Assembly: GCF_002028425.1 (NCBI RefSeq)
Contig: NZ_CP020042.1
Span: 496,001-560,000, forward strand
DNA from: Streptomyces katrae
GTDB taxonomy: Bacteria > Actinomycetota > Actinomycetes > Streptomycetales > Streptomycetaceae
DNA length: 64,000 nucleotides
Reading direction: 5' to 3'
In this document: piece by piece, positions 52,720 to 61,583 of the stretch
Numbering within the stretch: position 1 is the first letter of the stretch
Layout: every line of letters begins with the position of its first letter
Notes under the pieces: model-generated
Told to the model about the DNA's origin: nothing
What the model saw: the letters and a program-made list of their open reading frames with translations, nothing else
Database searches by the model: none
Position numbers and translations under genes: made by a program

Positions 52720-54354
52720 TCAGACGGCCGGTGTCACGGCCCGGTCGAGGACGGCCCCGGTGTCCACCCCGGTCGGCAGGGTCCCGTAAGCCCCTCCGTG
52801 CTCCCCGCCCAGCCGGGACGCGCAGAAGGCGTCGGCGACCGCCGCCGGGGCGTGCCGCACCAGCAGCGAGGCCTGGAGGGCCAGGGCCATGGTCTCGGTC
52901 AGCTGCCGGGCCCGGTACTCGGCCTCGGCGGGGTCGGCGAGCTGCTTGTGCAGCCCGGCCACGGCCGCGTCCAGGTGCCGGTCGGCCCCGGCGGCCAGGC
53001 CCACCTCCGCGAAGAAGGCCTCGACGCTCTCCGGCTGACGGGCCATCGCGCGCAGCGCGTCCAGGGCGGCCACGTTGCCCGAACCCTCCCAGATGGACGA
53101 CAGCGGAGCCTCGCGGTAGAGGCGGGGCATGCCCGAGTCCTCGACGTAGCCGTTGCCGCCGAAGCATTCGAGGGCTTCGGCGGCGTGCGCGGGAGCGCGC
53201 TTGCACACCCAGTACTTGGTGACGGCCAGGCCCAGCCGGCGCAGCAGCGCCTCGTCCGAATCCCCGCGCGCGACGCGGTCGGTGGCCCCGGCCAGGCGCA
53301 TCGCGACGGCCGTCGCGGCCTCGGACTCCAGTGCCAGGTCGGCCAGGACGTTGCGCATCAGGGGCTGGTCGATCAGTGCCTTGCCGAACGCCCGCCGGTG
53401 GGTGGCGTGGTGGACGGCCCGGACCAGGCCGAGCCGCATGCCGGAGGCCCCGCCCAGGACGCAGTCGAGCCGGGTCATGTTGACCATCTCGATGATGGTC
53501 GCGACCCCGCGGCCCTCCTCCCCCACCAGCCAGCCGAACGCCTCGTCGTACTCGATCTCGGAGGAGGCGTTGGAGCGGTTGCCGAGCTTGTCCTTGAGGC
53601 GCTGGAGGTGCAGCCGGTTGCGGGTGCCGTCGGGCAGGACCCGGGGCAGCAGGAAGCAGGACAGTCCCCCGGGGGCCTGCGCCAGGGTGAGGAAGACGTC
53701 GGACATGGGCGCCGAGGTGAACCACTTGTGCCCGGTCAGCCGGTACGTGCCGTCTCCGGCCGGGGCGGCGGTCGTGGTGTTGGCGCGGACGTCCGAGCCG
53801 CCCTGCTTCTCCGTCATCGACATCCCGGCGATCAGCCCGCGCTTGGTGTCGGGCCGGCGCAGCCCGAAGTCGTACGTGCGGGAGGCGAGCAGCGGCTCCA
53901 GCCACTCGGCCAGGGCGGGGGCCGCGCGCAGCGCCGGGACGGCGGCGTAGGTCATGGAGACCGGGCAGGTGTGGCCGGCCTCGACCTGGCTCCAGACGAT
54001 GAACTTGGCGGCGCGGGCGACGTGCGCGCCCGGCTCCTGCTGCGTCCAGGGGGCCGCGTGCAGCCCGTGCGAGACGGCGGTTTCCATCAGCCGGTGCCAG
54101 TACGGGTGGAACTCGACCTCGTCGACGCGGTGGCCGTAGCGGTCGTGGGTGTGCAGGACCGGCTCGTTCTCGTTGGCCAGCCGGCCCCACTCAGCGGCCT
54201 GCTCGGATCCGGCGAGGACGCCGAGCCGGTGGAGTTCGGGGGCGGCCCAGCCGGCGCCCTCGCGGGCCAGGGCCTCCAGCAGGGCCGGGTCGGCCGCGGC
54301 GTCGTAACCGTGGTGCGGTGGAACCTGGTTGGTGACCTCATGCGTCTGGGGCAT
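52720..54354 (-). CDS. AidB-like acyl-CoA dehydrogenase family protein
   Basis: The 544-residue protein fits the AidB/isovaleryl-CoA dehydrogenase group: GMSMTEKQGGSDVRANT (FAD and substrate), HKWFTSAPMSDVF, RLKDKLGNRSNASSE and YVEDSGMPRLYREAPLSSIWEGSGNV in blocks. E. coli AidB is a DNA-binding flavoprotein of the alkylation response; others oxidise acyl-CoA. Start chosen at ATG 54354, with GGAGG five bases upstream, which overlaps the TetR gene by 17 bases; a TTG at 54366 is possible. The overlap means the two are co-transcribed from the operator below. Confidence 0.92.
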   Translation of the reverse strand: MPQTHEVTNQVPPHHGYDAAADPALLEALAREGAGWAAPELHRLGVLAGSEQAAEWGRLANENEPVLHTHDRYGHRVDEVEFHPYWHRLMETAVSHGLHAAPWTQQEPGAHVARAAKFIVWSQVEAGHTCPVSMTYAAVPALRAAPALAEWLEPLLASRTYDFGLRRPDTKRGLIAGMSMTEKQGGSDVRANTTTAAPAGDGTYRLTGHKWFTSAPMSDVFLTLAQAPGGLSCFLLPRVLPDGTRNRLHLQRLKDKLGNRSNASSEIEYDEAFGWLVGEEGRGVATIIEMVNMTRLDCVLGGASGMRLGLVRAVHHATHRRAFGKALIDQPLMRNVLADLALESEAATAVAMRLAGATDRVARGDSDEALLRRLGLAVTKYWVCKRAPAHAAEALECFGGNGYVEDSGMPRLYREAPLSSIWEGSGNVAALDALRAMARQPESVEAFFAEVGLAAGADRHLDAAVAGLHKQLADPAEAEYRARQLTETMALALQASLLVRHAPAAVADAFCASRLGGEHGGAYGTLPTGVDTGAVLDRAVTPAV

Positions 54355-54952
54355 CGTGTCCTCCAAGGGCGCGCCGGGTGAAGGTGAGCAGGGCGGGGAT
54401 GACCTCGCCGGGGGCCGCGTCGCCGTCGGCGAGGGGTCCGACCAGCGCCTCGGCGATGGCGCCGACCAGTGCGGCGGCGGTCAGCTCCGGCAGCTGCGGC
54501 GGCAGTTCGCCGGCGGCCGTGCCCGCGGCGATCTGCCGGGCGAACACGTCGCGGAACGCCCGCCGGAAGGCGAGGCGTTCGGTGTCGACGGCCGGGTCGG
54601 CCGGCTCCGCGAGCAGGGCGAAGGCCCGCCGAGGGGCCTGGAGCGCCCGCGAGGCGAAGGTCTCCACGGCTCCGGCCACCCGCTCCGCGGCGGTCCCGGG
54701 ACGGTCCGCGGCGGTGGTCACGGCCGCCACCTCCCGGACCACAAGGGTCCGGAAGAGGGCGGCGGCGAGCTCGGACTTGCCGGAGAACGACTGGTAGACG
54801 CTCCCGGTGGAGATGCCGGCCTCGGCCGCGATGGCGGCGACGGAACAGCCGGCGTACCCCTCCCTCGACAGCAGACGGACGGCGGCTTCCAGCACCCGGT
54901 CCCGACGGGCGTCGAGCCGGGCCTGAACGGCGGGTGGGCGGCGGTAGGGCAT
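54338..54952 (-). CDS. TetR-family transcriptional regulator
   Basis: The 204-residue protein has the N-terminal helix-turn-helix SVAAIAAEAGISTGSVYQSF near residues 35-55 and an all-helical C-terminal ligand/dimerisation domain. It is the first gene of the two-gene unit with the AidB-like gene. A perfect palindrome lies 10 bases before its start, so I infer autorepression that also controls the dehydrogenase. The ligand could be an acyl-CoA or fatty-acid-like molecule. Confidence 0.92.
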   Translation of the reverse strand: MPYRRPPAVQARLDARRDRVLEAAVRLLSREGYAGCSVAAIAAEAGISTGSVYQSFSGKSELAAALFRTLVVREVAAVTTAADRPGTAAERVAGAVETFASRALQAPRRAFALLAEPADPAVDTERLAFRRAFRDVFARQIAAGTAAGELPPQLPELTAAALVGAIAEALVGPLADGDAAPGEVIPALLTFTRRALGGHDAPDA

Positions 54953-54961
54953 GGGAAGGAT

Positions 54962-54984
54962 TGAAGCAGTGATTCACTGCTTCA
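54962..54984. promoter_or_regulatory. Perfect palindromic operator upstream of the TetR gene
   Basis: The sequence GAAGCAGTGA-T-TCACTGCTTC (54963-54983), with one further complementary pair outside, forms a 23-bp perfect palindrome 9 bases before the TetR ATG at 54952. It has the size and place of a TetR-dimer operator and probably overlaps the transcription start, which may be leaderless or nearly so. Confidence 0.75.
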
Positions 54985-55036
54985 CACCAGCCCCGGGCGG
55001 CGCCCGTTCGGACCGGCGGGGAAGTCTCCGGCCGGT

Positions 55037-56254
55037 TCAGGCGCAGGTGACCGTCACCTGGCCGCTGCCGCCGTTGCTGGAGAAGCCGACGGTGAACCGG
55101 CCGCCAGGGGGCTGCTGCTCGGTCCGGCCGCCGAGCGTGATCACCTGGGAGGCTCCGGCGGCCAGGGACCCGCTGCCCGCGGTGGCGGTGACCCCGGAGG
55201 GCAGGGATCCGATCGACCAGTTCAGGTTCCCGCCGCCGCTGTTGCGCACCACCAGGGTGCTCGGCCATTCGCCGTTGGCGCAGAACTCCCGGACGCTGGC
55301 CGGGCGCAGCGACAGCGTCGGCACGGCGACCGGGGCGGGGGCGCCGGACTGCTTGGGCGGCGCCGGGGGCGTGGTGGGAGGGACCGGGGCGGGGTTGCCG
55401 GCGCCGGGGGTGGGCGGGTGGGAGGGGGCGGGCGTGGGTGAGGCCGCCGCCTCCGTGGGCGAGCCGGTGGGGGTGGGGGCGGGCGCCGGGCCGCCGCCGT
55501 CGGTGGAGGCCGAGGGGGCGGGGGCTGCGCCGGAGACGGCGGCGGTGGGAGTGGCGGCCGCCTGCGGCTGGAGGGTCGCCGGGTCCTGGCTCAGCTGCCG
55601 GCCGACGAAGACCCCGCCGACGGCCATCACCATGACGCCGCCGATGACCAGCGCCATGGTCTTCGTCTTCTTCTTGGCCTGCTTCTGACGGGCCTTCTGG
55701 TCCGGGTGCCCGGTGCGTCCGCCCTGGACGATGATGCCCCTGCCGACCGCCCGGGGGTCGTCCTGCTTGGGACCGATGGCCCGGGGATCGTCCTGCTTGG
55801 GACCGATCGCCCGAGGGTCGTCCTGCTTGGGACCGATCGCCCGAGGGTCGTCCTGCTTCGGACCGATCGCCCTTGGGTCGTCCTGCTTCGGACCGATGGC
55901 CCGGGGATCGTCCTGCTTCGGACCGATCGCCCGCGGGTCATCCTGCTTCGGACCGATCGCCCTTGGGTCGTCCTGCTTCGGGCCGATGGCCCGGGGGTCA
56001 TCCTGCTTGGGACCGATGGCCCTTGGGTCATCCTGCTTCGGACCGATCGCCCGCGGGTCGTCCTGCTTCGGGCCGATCGCCCGCGACGGGTCCTGCGGGC
56101 CCGAAGCCGTGCGCCCTCCCTGGACGATGATGCCGTCCCCGCCCGGGGCCGGGTCGGTGAAGCCTCCACCGGCGTCCGGGGTCGTCCCGTGGGACGGGAC
56201 CGACGCGTCGTTCTCCGGACGGGGCACGTCCGGTCCACCTCTGCCGTCGCTCAT
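55037..56254 (-). CDS. Single-pass membrane protein with 10-residue tandem repeats and Ig-like C-terminus
   Basis: The 405-residue protein has: an N-terminal low-complexity part; a GIIVQGGRT motif; eleven copies of a decapeptide containing RAIGPKQDDP; a second GIIVQGGRT; a basic QKARQKQAKKKTK stretch; one transmembrane helix (MALVIGGVMVMAVGGVFVG); a long Pro/Ala/Thr-rich stalk; and a C-terminal Ig-like (BACON-like) domain with two Cys. By the positive-inside rule the repeats are cytoplasmic and the Ig-like domain external. I do not recognise the protein. It is a single-gene unit read toward the TetR gene. ATG at 56254. Confidence 0.8.
   Translation of the reverse strand: MSDGRGGPDVPRPENDASVPSHGTTPDAGGGFTDPAPGGDGIIVQGGRTASGPQDPSRAIGPKQDDPRAIGPKQDDPRAIGPKQDDPRAIGPKQDDPRAIGPKQDDPRAIGPKQDDPRAIGPKQDDPRAIGPKQDDPRAIGPKQDDPRAIGPKQDDPRAIGPKQDDPRAVGRGIIVQGGRTGHPDQKARQKQAKKKTKTMALVIGGVMVMAVGGVFVGRQLSQDPATLQPQAAATPTAAVSGAAPAPSASTDGGGPAPAPTPTGSPTEAAASPTPAPSHPPTPGAGNPAPVPPTTPPAPPKQSGAPAPVAVPTLSLRPASVREFCANGEWPSTLVVRNSGGGNLNWSIGSLPSGVTATAGSGSLAAGASQVITLGGRTEQQPPGGRFTVGFSSNGGSGQVTVTCA
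55749..56090. repeat. Eleven-unit, 30-bp in-frame tandem repeat
   Basis: The core TCCTGCTT-GG-CCGAT recurs every 30 bases from 55761 to 56061, eleven times, without spacers. Units differ at a few positions, nearly all third codon positions (for example ATCGC/ATGGC or the Arg and Asp codons), while the encoded decapeptide is the same. So the peptide, rather than the DNA, is conserved. Confidence 0.95.
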
Positions 56255-56400
56255 GGCGCAATCCCCCTGGGGTCAGCCTGCTCCTGCCAGGACAGTTTTC
56301 GGCCACGGAGCCACGGCGTCCATCCCCGCGACGTGACGGCAACGTCCCGGTCTCGTACCGGAACGGGCCGTCACGGCGACGGGGTGCGGGGAGGGCGGGG

Positions 56401-56727
56401 TCAGTCGCGGGGAGACAGTTCGGCCATGGCGCTCCAGCCCTGGCCGGGCACCTCGACGTGGATGATCTCCGGGGTGGTGGCGATGGCTCCGGCGAGCGTT
56501 TCCATACCGGCCTTGAAGTGCTCCGAGGCGACGTGCGCGGCGCCGGCCTCGGCGTCGGTGAACGCCTCCAGCAGGGTGTACTTGTTCGGGTCGTCCACGC
56601 TGCGGGACCAGTCGTAGAAGAGGTTGCCCGGCTCGGACCGGGTGGCGCGGGTGAAGTCGTCGACGAGGGTGAGCCAGTTGTCGCTGTGCTCCGGGCGGAC
56701 GTCGAACCTGACGGCGATGAAGATCAT
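56401..56727 (-). CDS. Antibiotic-biosynthesis monooxygenase (ABM)-type small protein
   Basis: The 108-residue product starts at ATG 56727 with MIFIAVRFDVRPEHSDNW and has the dimeric alpha+beta-barrel pattern FTRATRSEPGNLFYDWSRS and YTLLEAFTDAEAGAAH, ending HFKAGMETL. The family includes YgiN-type quinol monooxygenases and heme-independent oxygenases in antibiotic pathways. Frame upstream of this Met is Arg-rich and not coding-like. Function unassigned. Confidence 0.88.
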   Translation of the reverse strand: MIFIAVRFDVRPEHSDNWLTLVDDFTRATRSEPGNLFYDWSRSVDDPNKYTLLEAFTDAEAGAAHVASEHFKAGMETLAGAIATTPEIIHVEVPGQGWSAMAELSPRD

Positions 56728-56824
56728 GCGGCCAGCCTGGCACGCGGGGCGGCCCCCGCACACGTCCGCCGCCCGCCATTCCGGCAGGGCCGGAATCCGG
56801 GCGGGGCGGCGGCGGGCGGGAGCC

Positions 56825-57568
56825 TCACCGGATCCGGCCCTCGGCCGCCTCCGCGAGGGCGGCACGGATGCCTTCCGGGCGGCGGCGGAACTCCTGCGTC
56901 GGCACCGACACCGACAGCGCGTGCACGGTGTCCCGCTCGTCCCCCACCGGCGGCAGCGCGACCGCCAGGCAGGTCCACGCCGGGTCCGCCTCCCCCACCG
57001 ACACCGCGAAGCCCGCCGCGCGGACCCGCAGCAGCTCCGCCTCCATGGCCTCGGCGTTCGTGATGGTCGCCGGGGTCAGCCGGGCCATCCCGTGCGCGTC
57101 GAAGTAGCGCCGCCGCGCCCGCGGGGTCAGCCGGGACAGCAGGGCCTTGCCGTGGGCGGTGGCGTGGGCGCGGGTCTCACGGCCGGGCGCGAACGGGTTC
57201 GCGGTGTCCGTGACGGGGGCGGTGGTGTCCACGACGGTGATCACCCCGCCCCGGTAGGCCGTGTAGTAGGACTCGCCGCCGGTCGCCCGCCGCAGCCGGG
57301 CGAGCAGGCCGGGCATGCCCGGGGCCGGGGCCAGCTGGTGCAGGAAGCTGCGGTGCAGCCGGGGCAGCTCGGGCCCGAGCGCGTAGCCGCGGGCCGTGCG
57401 CACCAGGTAGCCGCGGTCGGTGAGCGGCCCGAGGAGGTGGTAGGCGGTGGACAGGGAGCAGCCCGCGGTGCGCGCCAGCGCCTTGGCGCTGACCGGGCCG
57501 GGCGCCGCGGCCACCGCGTCGACGAGGGCCAGCGCGCGGTCGAGGGACTGCGGACCGGTGTGCGCCAT
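56825..57568 (-). CDS. IclR-family transcriptional regulator
   Basis: The 247-residue protein has an N-terminal winged helix (SLDRALALVDAV, KALARTAGCSLSTAYHLL) and a C-terminal ligand domain with AHGKALLS and the effector-pocket region ending near PVGDERD. IclR proteins respond to small organic acids. It is divergent from the methyltransferase gene (118-bp gap), which is its most likely target. ATG at 57568. Confidence 0.92.
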   Translation of the reverse strand: MAHTGPQSLDRALALVDAVAAAPGPVSAKALARTAGCSLSTAYHLLGPLTDRGYLVRTARGYALGPELPRLHRSFLHQLAPAPGMPGLLARLRRATGGESYYTAYRGGVITVVDTTAPVTDTANPFAPGRETRAHATAHGKALLSRLTPRARRRYFDAHGMARLTPATITNAEAMEAELLRVRAAGFAVSVGEADPAWTCLAVALPPVGDERDTVHALSVSVPTQEFRRRPEGIRAALAEAAEGRIR

Positions 57569-57686
57569 GGTGCTGGTGGTTCCCCGTGGGTGGGCGGCAG
57601 GACGGGCCCCAGCCTACGTGGGGGGGCGGGCAGGCGCCGTCGACAGGACGTCACCGTACGGCCACACTGGGCACGGAGGTGGACCC

Positions 57687-58511
57687 ATGACCCGAGCCGA
57701 CCGGCCCGACGACATGCGGGCGACCGTGCGGGAGACGTACGGTCCCGCGGACCTCAGCGCGGTCCCCGTGTTCGCCGGCGGTTTCATCAACTTCGGCTAC
57801 TGGCGGCCCGAGGACCTCGACGGCGCGCCGACGGTGGAGGACCGGATCCGCAGTCAGCAGGACCTGTACCGGCGCGTGCTGGACAGCGCGGGCCCTCTCG
57901 GCGGCGGGGAACTGCTGGAGGTGGGCTGCGGGCTGGGCGTGGGCTGCGCCCTGGCCGTCGGGGAGTACGGTCCGGCCCGGGTCACCGGTATGGACATCCA
58001 CCCCCAGCAGCTGGAACGGGCCCGGCGGGCCAACGCCGGGCTACTGGAGGGGCCGGGGCCCGAGCGGCTCCGGCTGGTGCGCGGGGCCGCGGAGGAGATG
58101 CCGTTCGGGGACGGGGAGTTCGACTGCGTCTACAGCGTGGAGGCCGCCCAGCACTTCGACGACCTGGCACGGTTCGCGGCGGAGACCGCCCGGGTGCTGC
58201 GGCCCGGCGGCCGGGCCTCCGTGACCAGTTTCTTCACCCCGGACGCCGGGGCGGCGCCCCGGCTGGCGCAGCTGCTCGACACCTTCGCGGACGGGCTGGA
58301 CATCGCCCGCCCGCCCTCCGAACTGACCGGGGCCCTGGCCCGGTCGGGGCTGACCGAGGTCCGCTGCGAGTCCATCGGCCCCTCGGTCTGGCCCGGCTGG
58401 GACCACTGGCTTTCCGCGCAGTGGAAGCCGGGCACCTGGCCGAGGAACTTCCGGGCGGCGTGGGAGCAGGGCCTCCTCGACTACTACGTGATCACGGCCG
58501 TCCGCCCGTAG
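57687..58511 (+). CDS. SAM-dependent methyltransferase
   Basis: The 274-residue protein starts at ATG 57687 after GGAGG. It is a class I methyltransferase: SAM-binding LLEVGCGLGVGC, acidic loop MDIHPQQ, then DGEFDCVYSVEAAQHF and ARVLRPGGRASV. Similar proteins (with GGFINFGYW at the N-terminus) methylate small O or C acceptors in secondary metabolism, for instance geranyl-diphosphate- or mycinose-type enzymes. Substrate unknown. Divergent from the IclR gene. Confidence 0.9.
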   Translation: MTRADRPDDMRATVRETYGPADLSAVPVFAGGFINFGYWRPEDLDGAPTVEDRIRSQQDLYRRVLDSAGPLGGGELLEVGCGLGVGCALAVGEYGPARVTGMDIHPQQLERARRANAGLLEGPGPERLRLVRGAAEEMPFGDGEFDCVYSVEAAQHFDDLARFAAETARVLRPGGRASVTSFFTPDAGAAPRLAQLLDTFADGLDIARPPSELTGALARSGLTEVRCESIGPSVWPGWDHWLSAQWKPGTWPRNFRAAWEQGLLDYYVITAVRP

Positions 58512-58523
58512 CCGCCGGGGCCG

Positions 58524-58898
58524 TCAGCCGCGCCGGCGGCGGCGGCCTGCCATCACGACGACGGCGATGACGGCGGCCACGATCAGCAGCACGACCAGGA
58601 CGCCCACGACCAGCGCGGCGGTGCCCAGCTTGCCGAGGATGCCCTTCTTCTTTTTCTTGGACTTCTTCTTGCTGTCCTTCGACACCCCCGACGCCTGCGT
58701 GTGGGCGGAGGCGGTCACGCTCGTCCCGCGGACGGATCCGGCCAGGACACCGGCCGGGGCGGCGGCCGCCACGGCGGCGCCGGCCGCGCCTGCGCGCTGG
58801 GCCGTGGGCGCCGCCGCCGCATTCGCCGGCAGCGGGGCCAGCAGCAGCCCTGCCAGCAGCGCCACGGGTACCGCCCTGGCGATCACACTCTTCCTCAC
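58524..58898 (-). CDS. Small exported membrane protein, 124 residues
   Basis: Start is GTG 58898 with GGGAG upstream. The product has a signal peptide (MRKSVIARAVPVALLAGLL, then AAAA), an Ala-rich stretch, a KKKSKKKKKG cluster and a C-terminal hydrophobic helix (LVVGVLVVLLIVAAVIAVVV) ending in RRRRR. This fits an extracytoplasmic segment held by a C-terminal helix with cytoplasmic Arg tail, but no sortase motif is seen. I do not recognise it. Confidence 0.72.
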   Translation of the reverse strand: MRKSVIARAVPVALLAGLLLAPLPANAAAAPTAQRAGAAGAAVAAAAPAGVLAGSVRGTSVTASAHTQASGVSKDSKKKSKKKKKGILGKLGTAALVVGVLVVLLIVAAVIAVVVMAGRRRRRG

Positions 58899-59098
58899 AC
58901 CGTTCTCCCTGTCTTCGACACCCGGTACGGGCCCCCTCCATGCCAGGTGTCTCGTACCCCTGGGAGCGGCGCGTACGCACGATCCGGCCATCCTGGGGTG
59001 CCGGGCCGCCGGAAGCAACCGCGCGGCCGGGCAGGGGGAGCTCCTGCGGACCGTCCGGAGGGGGCGGGCACGGCCGGAAGCCGTACGGCCGTTGTCCG

Positions 59099-61495
59099 TT
59101 ACGGCTCCGGGGGCAGGTGGACGTCCAGGACGCAGATGTCGTCGCGGTGGGGGGTGCGGCCCGCGGCCAGGGTGCGGGCGAGGGTGTCGGCCCGGCCCTC
59201 CCGGACGAGGCGGGCCGCGGTCGCGGCGAGGGCGGCCAGGCCTTCCTCGATGTCCACGCCGGGGTCCTCGACGAGGCCGTCGGTGTAGAACAGCAGGTGG
59301 TCGCCCGGCAGCAGACCGATGACCTCCTGCCCGTAGGCCACCTCGGCGGCGGCGCCGAGCAGGTTCCCCTCCGGCTGGGGGAGGAACTGCGCCCGGCCGT
59401 CGCGGATCAGCAGCGGCGGGAGGTGTCCGGCGCGTACCCAGCTGAGCCGGTGGCCTTCGGGCTGGTAGCGGGCCATCACCATGGTCGCGGTGGCGGCCCC
59501 GGACGGTTCCGCGGCCGTGTGGAGCAGGAGGGCGTTGAGCCGGCCCAGGACGTCGGGGAGGGCCGAGCCGGTGACGGCCATCCCCTTGGCGGTGAACCGG
59601 AGTTGGGCCATCGTGCCGACGGCGGCCAGGCCGTGCCCGGCGACGTCCCCGACGACGAAGAGGGCGCAGCCGTCGGGGAGGGGGATGGCGCTGTACCAGT
59701 CGCCGCCCACGTTCACCCCGGCGTCGGCGGGCAGGTAGGCGACGTCCACGCACAGCCCGGCGAGTTCCAGGGACTGCTCGGGGATGGGCAGGAGCGTTTC
59801 CTGGAGCCGTGCGGCGAGGGAGCGTTCGGCGCGGAGCATGCCCCGCTGGACGAGGTTCGCGCGTTCGCTCTCGCGCAGGGCGATCTCGATGTCGCGCTGG
59901 GTGGTGACGTCCTGGACGAAGCCGTGCACCTCGACCGGGGTGCCGTCCGTGTCGTGGCCGGCCTCGGCGACGATCCTCAGGTGCCGCACCCCGTCCCTGG
60001 TGGTGATGCGGAAGGGCTGGTCCATGCCGGCGCCGTCCTCGAGCAGCCGCTGGACGGCGCGGCCGAGTCCCGGCAGGTCGTCCGGCAGCACGTGGCGGGG
60101 GAGTTCTTCCAGGGGGATGGGCCCCAGGGCGGGGTCGCGCCGGAAGACGGTGTAGACCTGATCGGACCAGGTGATGGTGTCCGTGGTGAGGTTCCAGCTC
60201 GCCCACCCGAGGTTGCCCAGGCGCTGGAGGTCGGCCAGCCGGCGCGCCTCCAGGTCGCTGGTGTCGAGGCGGACCCAGGAGGCCACCAGCCGGTCCCTCA
60301 CGCGCGAGGCTCGCACGGAGAAGACGGAGTGGCGCGGGACCCCCGCGGCGACCTCCTCGTAGGTGAAGGGAAGTCCCTCGTAGACGGTGCCCGTGGCGAG
60401 GGCGTCCAGGTAGCCGTCCCACAGGGGGCTCCCGGCCACCGTGGGATACGTCTCGAGGACCGTGCGGCCGACCAGTTCCTTGCCCTTGCGGCCCGCGACA
60501 TCGACGGATTCCGCGGTCGCCGCGTCGATCCGGAAGTCCTCCACGGAGCCGTCCGCCGCACGCACGGGGGTGAGGAGCACGGCGGGCCCGGACAGCACGT
60601 CGAAGATCTGCTGGACCGTCGTGACGTCCTCCTCGGCGGGCACTGGGCGCACCGCCGGCGGCGCGCCCAGTGCCCCGCCGCACAGCCGGACCACCCGGAG
60701 CAGCAGGTCCCGTGTCCGGTGGTCGAACGGCCCGGGTTCGCGGCGGAAGAAGCCGACGGCGGTCGTGGAGGGGGCTCCCGGTGCCGGGATCCAGGCGCGC
60801 GACAGCCACCGTTCGGGGTGGGCTCCGATGCGCAGGTAGCCGTCGGAGGCCTGGTCGGGGGCCTCCACCCACACGGGCCGCCGGCGGGTCAGGGCCTCCA
60901 GCACGGCGAGGCTGCCGAGCGGCGGGAGGTGGCTCCACTGCTGGGCGGTGGCGCCGTCGATACCGGCGTGCCCGGCCAGCTCCAGGCTTCCCGCGGGGTC
61001 GCGGGTGTAGATCATGACGGCGTCCACCCCGGCGGGCTCGTTCAGGGCCGTCCGCAGCAGTTCCGCGACCTCGGCGGGGCCGCTGGTGGCCGCCAGGGCC
61101 TTGGCCAGCCGGTCCGGCAGGGCGCTCCGTCCGGCGCCGGACGCCCCGCCGGGGGCGTACCCGCCGGTGCGGAACACCGTCCCCGCCGGTGCGTTCCGCC
61201 GGCCGTCCGCGGCCCGGACGGGGGGCCAGCCGGCACCGCCCAGGGTGAGCAGGCACTCCTCGGTCAGGGTGCGCCGGTGGTCTTCGGCGCGGCGTTGCAG
61301 GAGCTCGTACGCCTCGTCCGCGGGCAGGCCCTGCCGGGCCATGAGCACGCCCTTGGCGCGTTCGAGGACGGCCGCCGTCGCGGCTCCCGCCTCCAGGTCC
61401 TCGACCTCGGCGCGGAGCCGGGCCACCACCTTCGCCAGGGCCAGCATCTGCGGTGCTGTGCCCTCTGACCGGGGCACGGCCTCGTCCTCCTCCAT
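59099..61495 (-). CDS. SpoIIE-type phosphatase with ANTAR, GAF and PAS domains
   Basis: The 798-residue protein has: an N-terminal ANTAR-like helical region (LERAKGVLMARQGLPADEAYELL in two helices), a GAF-like domain (about 120-270), two PAS-like domains (270-390 and 400-530) and a SpoIIE PP2C domain (about 555-795, with GGDWYSAIPL, VGDVAGHG, RAGHLPPLL and FYTDGLVE). ANTAR regions bind RNA antiterminators, so it could link RNA binding to phosphatase control. The ATG at 61495 is chosen; a GTG at 61525 adds ten residues. No ATPase domain, unlike the other SpoIIE protein. Confidence 0.9.
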   Translation of the reverse strand: MEEDEAVPRSEGTAPQMLALAKVVARLRAEVEDLEAGAATAAVLERAKGVLMARQGLPADEAYELLQRRAEDHRRTLTEECLLTLGGAGWPPVRAADGRRNAPAGTVFRTGGYAPGGASGAGRSALPDRLAKALAATSGPAEVAELLRTALNEPAGVDAVMIYTRDPAGSLELAGHAGIDGATAQQWSHLPPLGSLAVLEALTRRRPVWVEAPDQASDGYLRIGAHPERWLSRAWIPAPGAPSTTAVGFFRREPGPFDHRTRDLLLRVVRLCGGALGAPPAVRPVPAEEDVTTVQQIFDVLSGPAVLLTPVRAADGSVEDFRIDAATAESVDVAGRKGKELVGRTVLETYPTVAGSPLWDGYLDALATGTVYEGLPFTYEEVAAGVPRHSVFSVRASRVRDRLVASWVRLDTSDLEARRLADLQRLGNLGWASWNLTTDTITWSDQVYTVFRRDPALGPIPLEELPRHVLPDDLPGLGRAVQRLLEDGAGMDQPFRITTRDGVRHLRIVAEAGHDTDGTPVEVHGFVQDVTTQRDIEIALRESERANLVQRGMLRAERSLAARLQETLLPIPEQSLELAGLCVDVAYLPADAGVNVGGDWYSAIPLPDGCALFVVGDVAGHGLAAVGTMAQLRFTAKGMAVTGSALPDVLGRLNALLLHTAAEPSGAATATMVMARYQPEGHRLSWVRAGHLPPLLIRDGRAQFLPQPEGNLLGAAAEVAYGQEVIGLLPGDHLLFYTDGLVEDPGVDIEEGLAALAATAARLVREGRADTLARTLAAGRTPHRDDICVLDVHLPPEP

Positions 61496-61583
61496 AAGTC
61501 GAGGATGCCACTCCCCGGCGTTCACCCGGGTGCCGCCACGGACGGCGGCGCCCGAACCGGCCGGAAACCGACCTTCGCCGGGC

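Noticed and set aside
55749..56090. CRISPR-like periodic array
   Set aside because: The units are contiguous 30-bp copies without spacers and lie in frame inside a gene.
55706..56617. Plus-strand open frame over the 30-bp repeats
   Set aside because: It is an antisense reading of the tandem repeat (Leu/Arg/Thr/Asp periodic), with no start signal; the minus strand encodes a plausible membrane protein.
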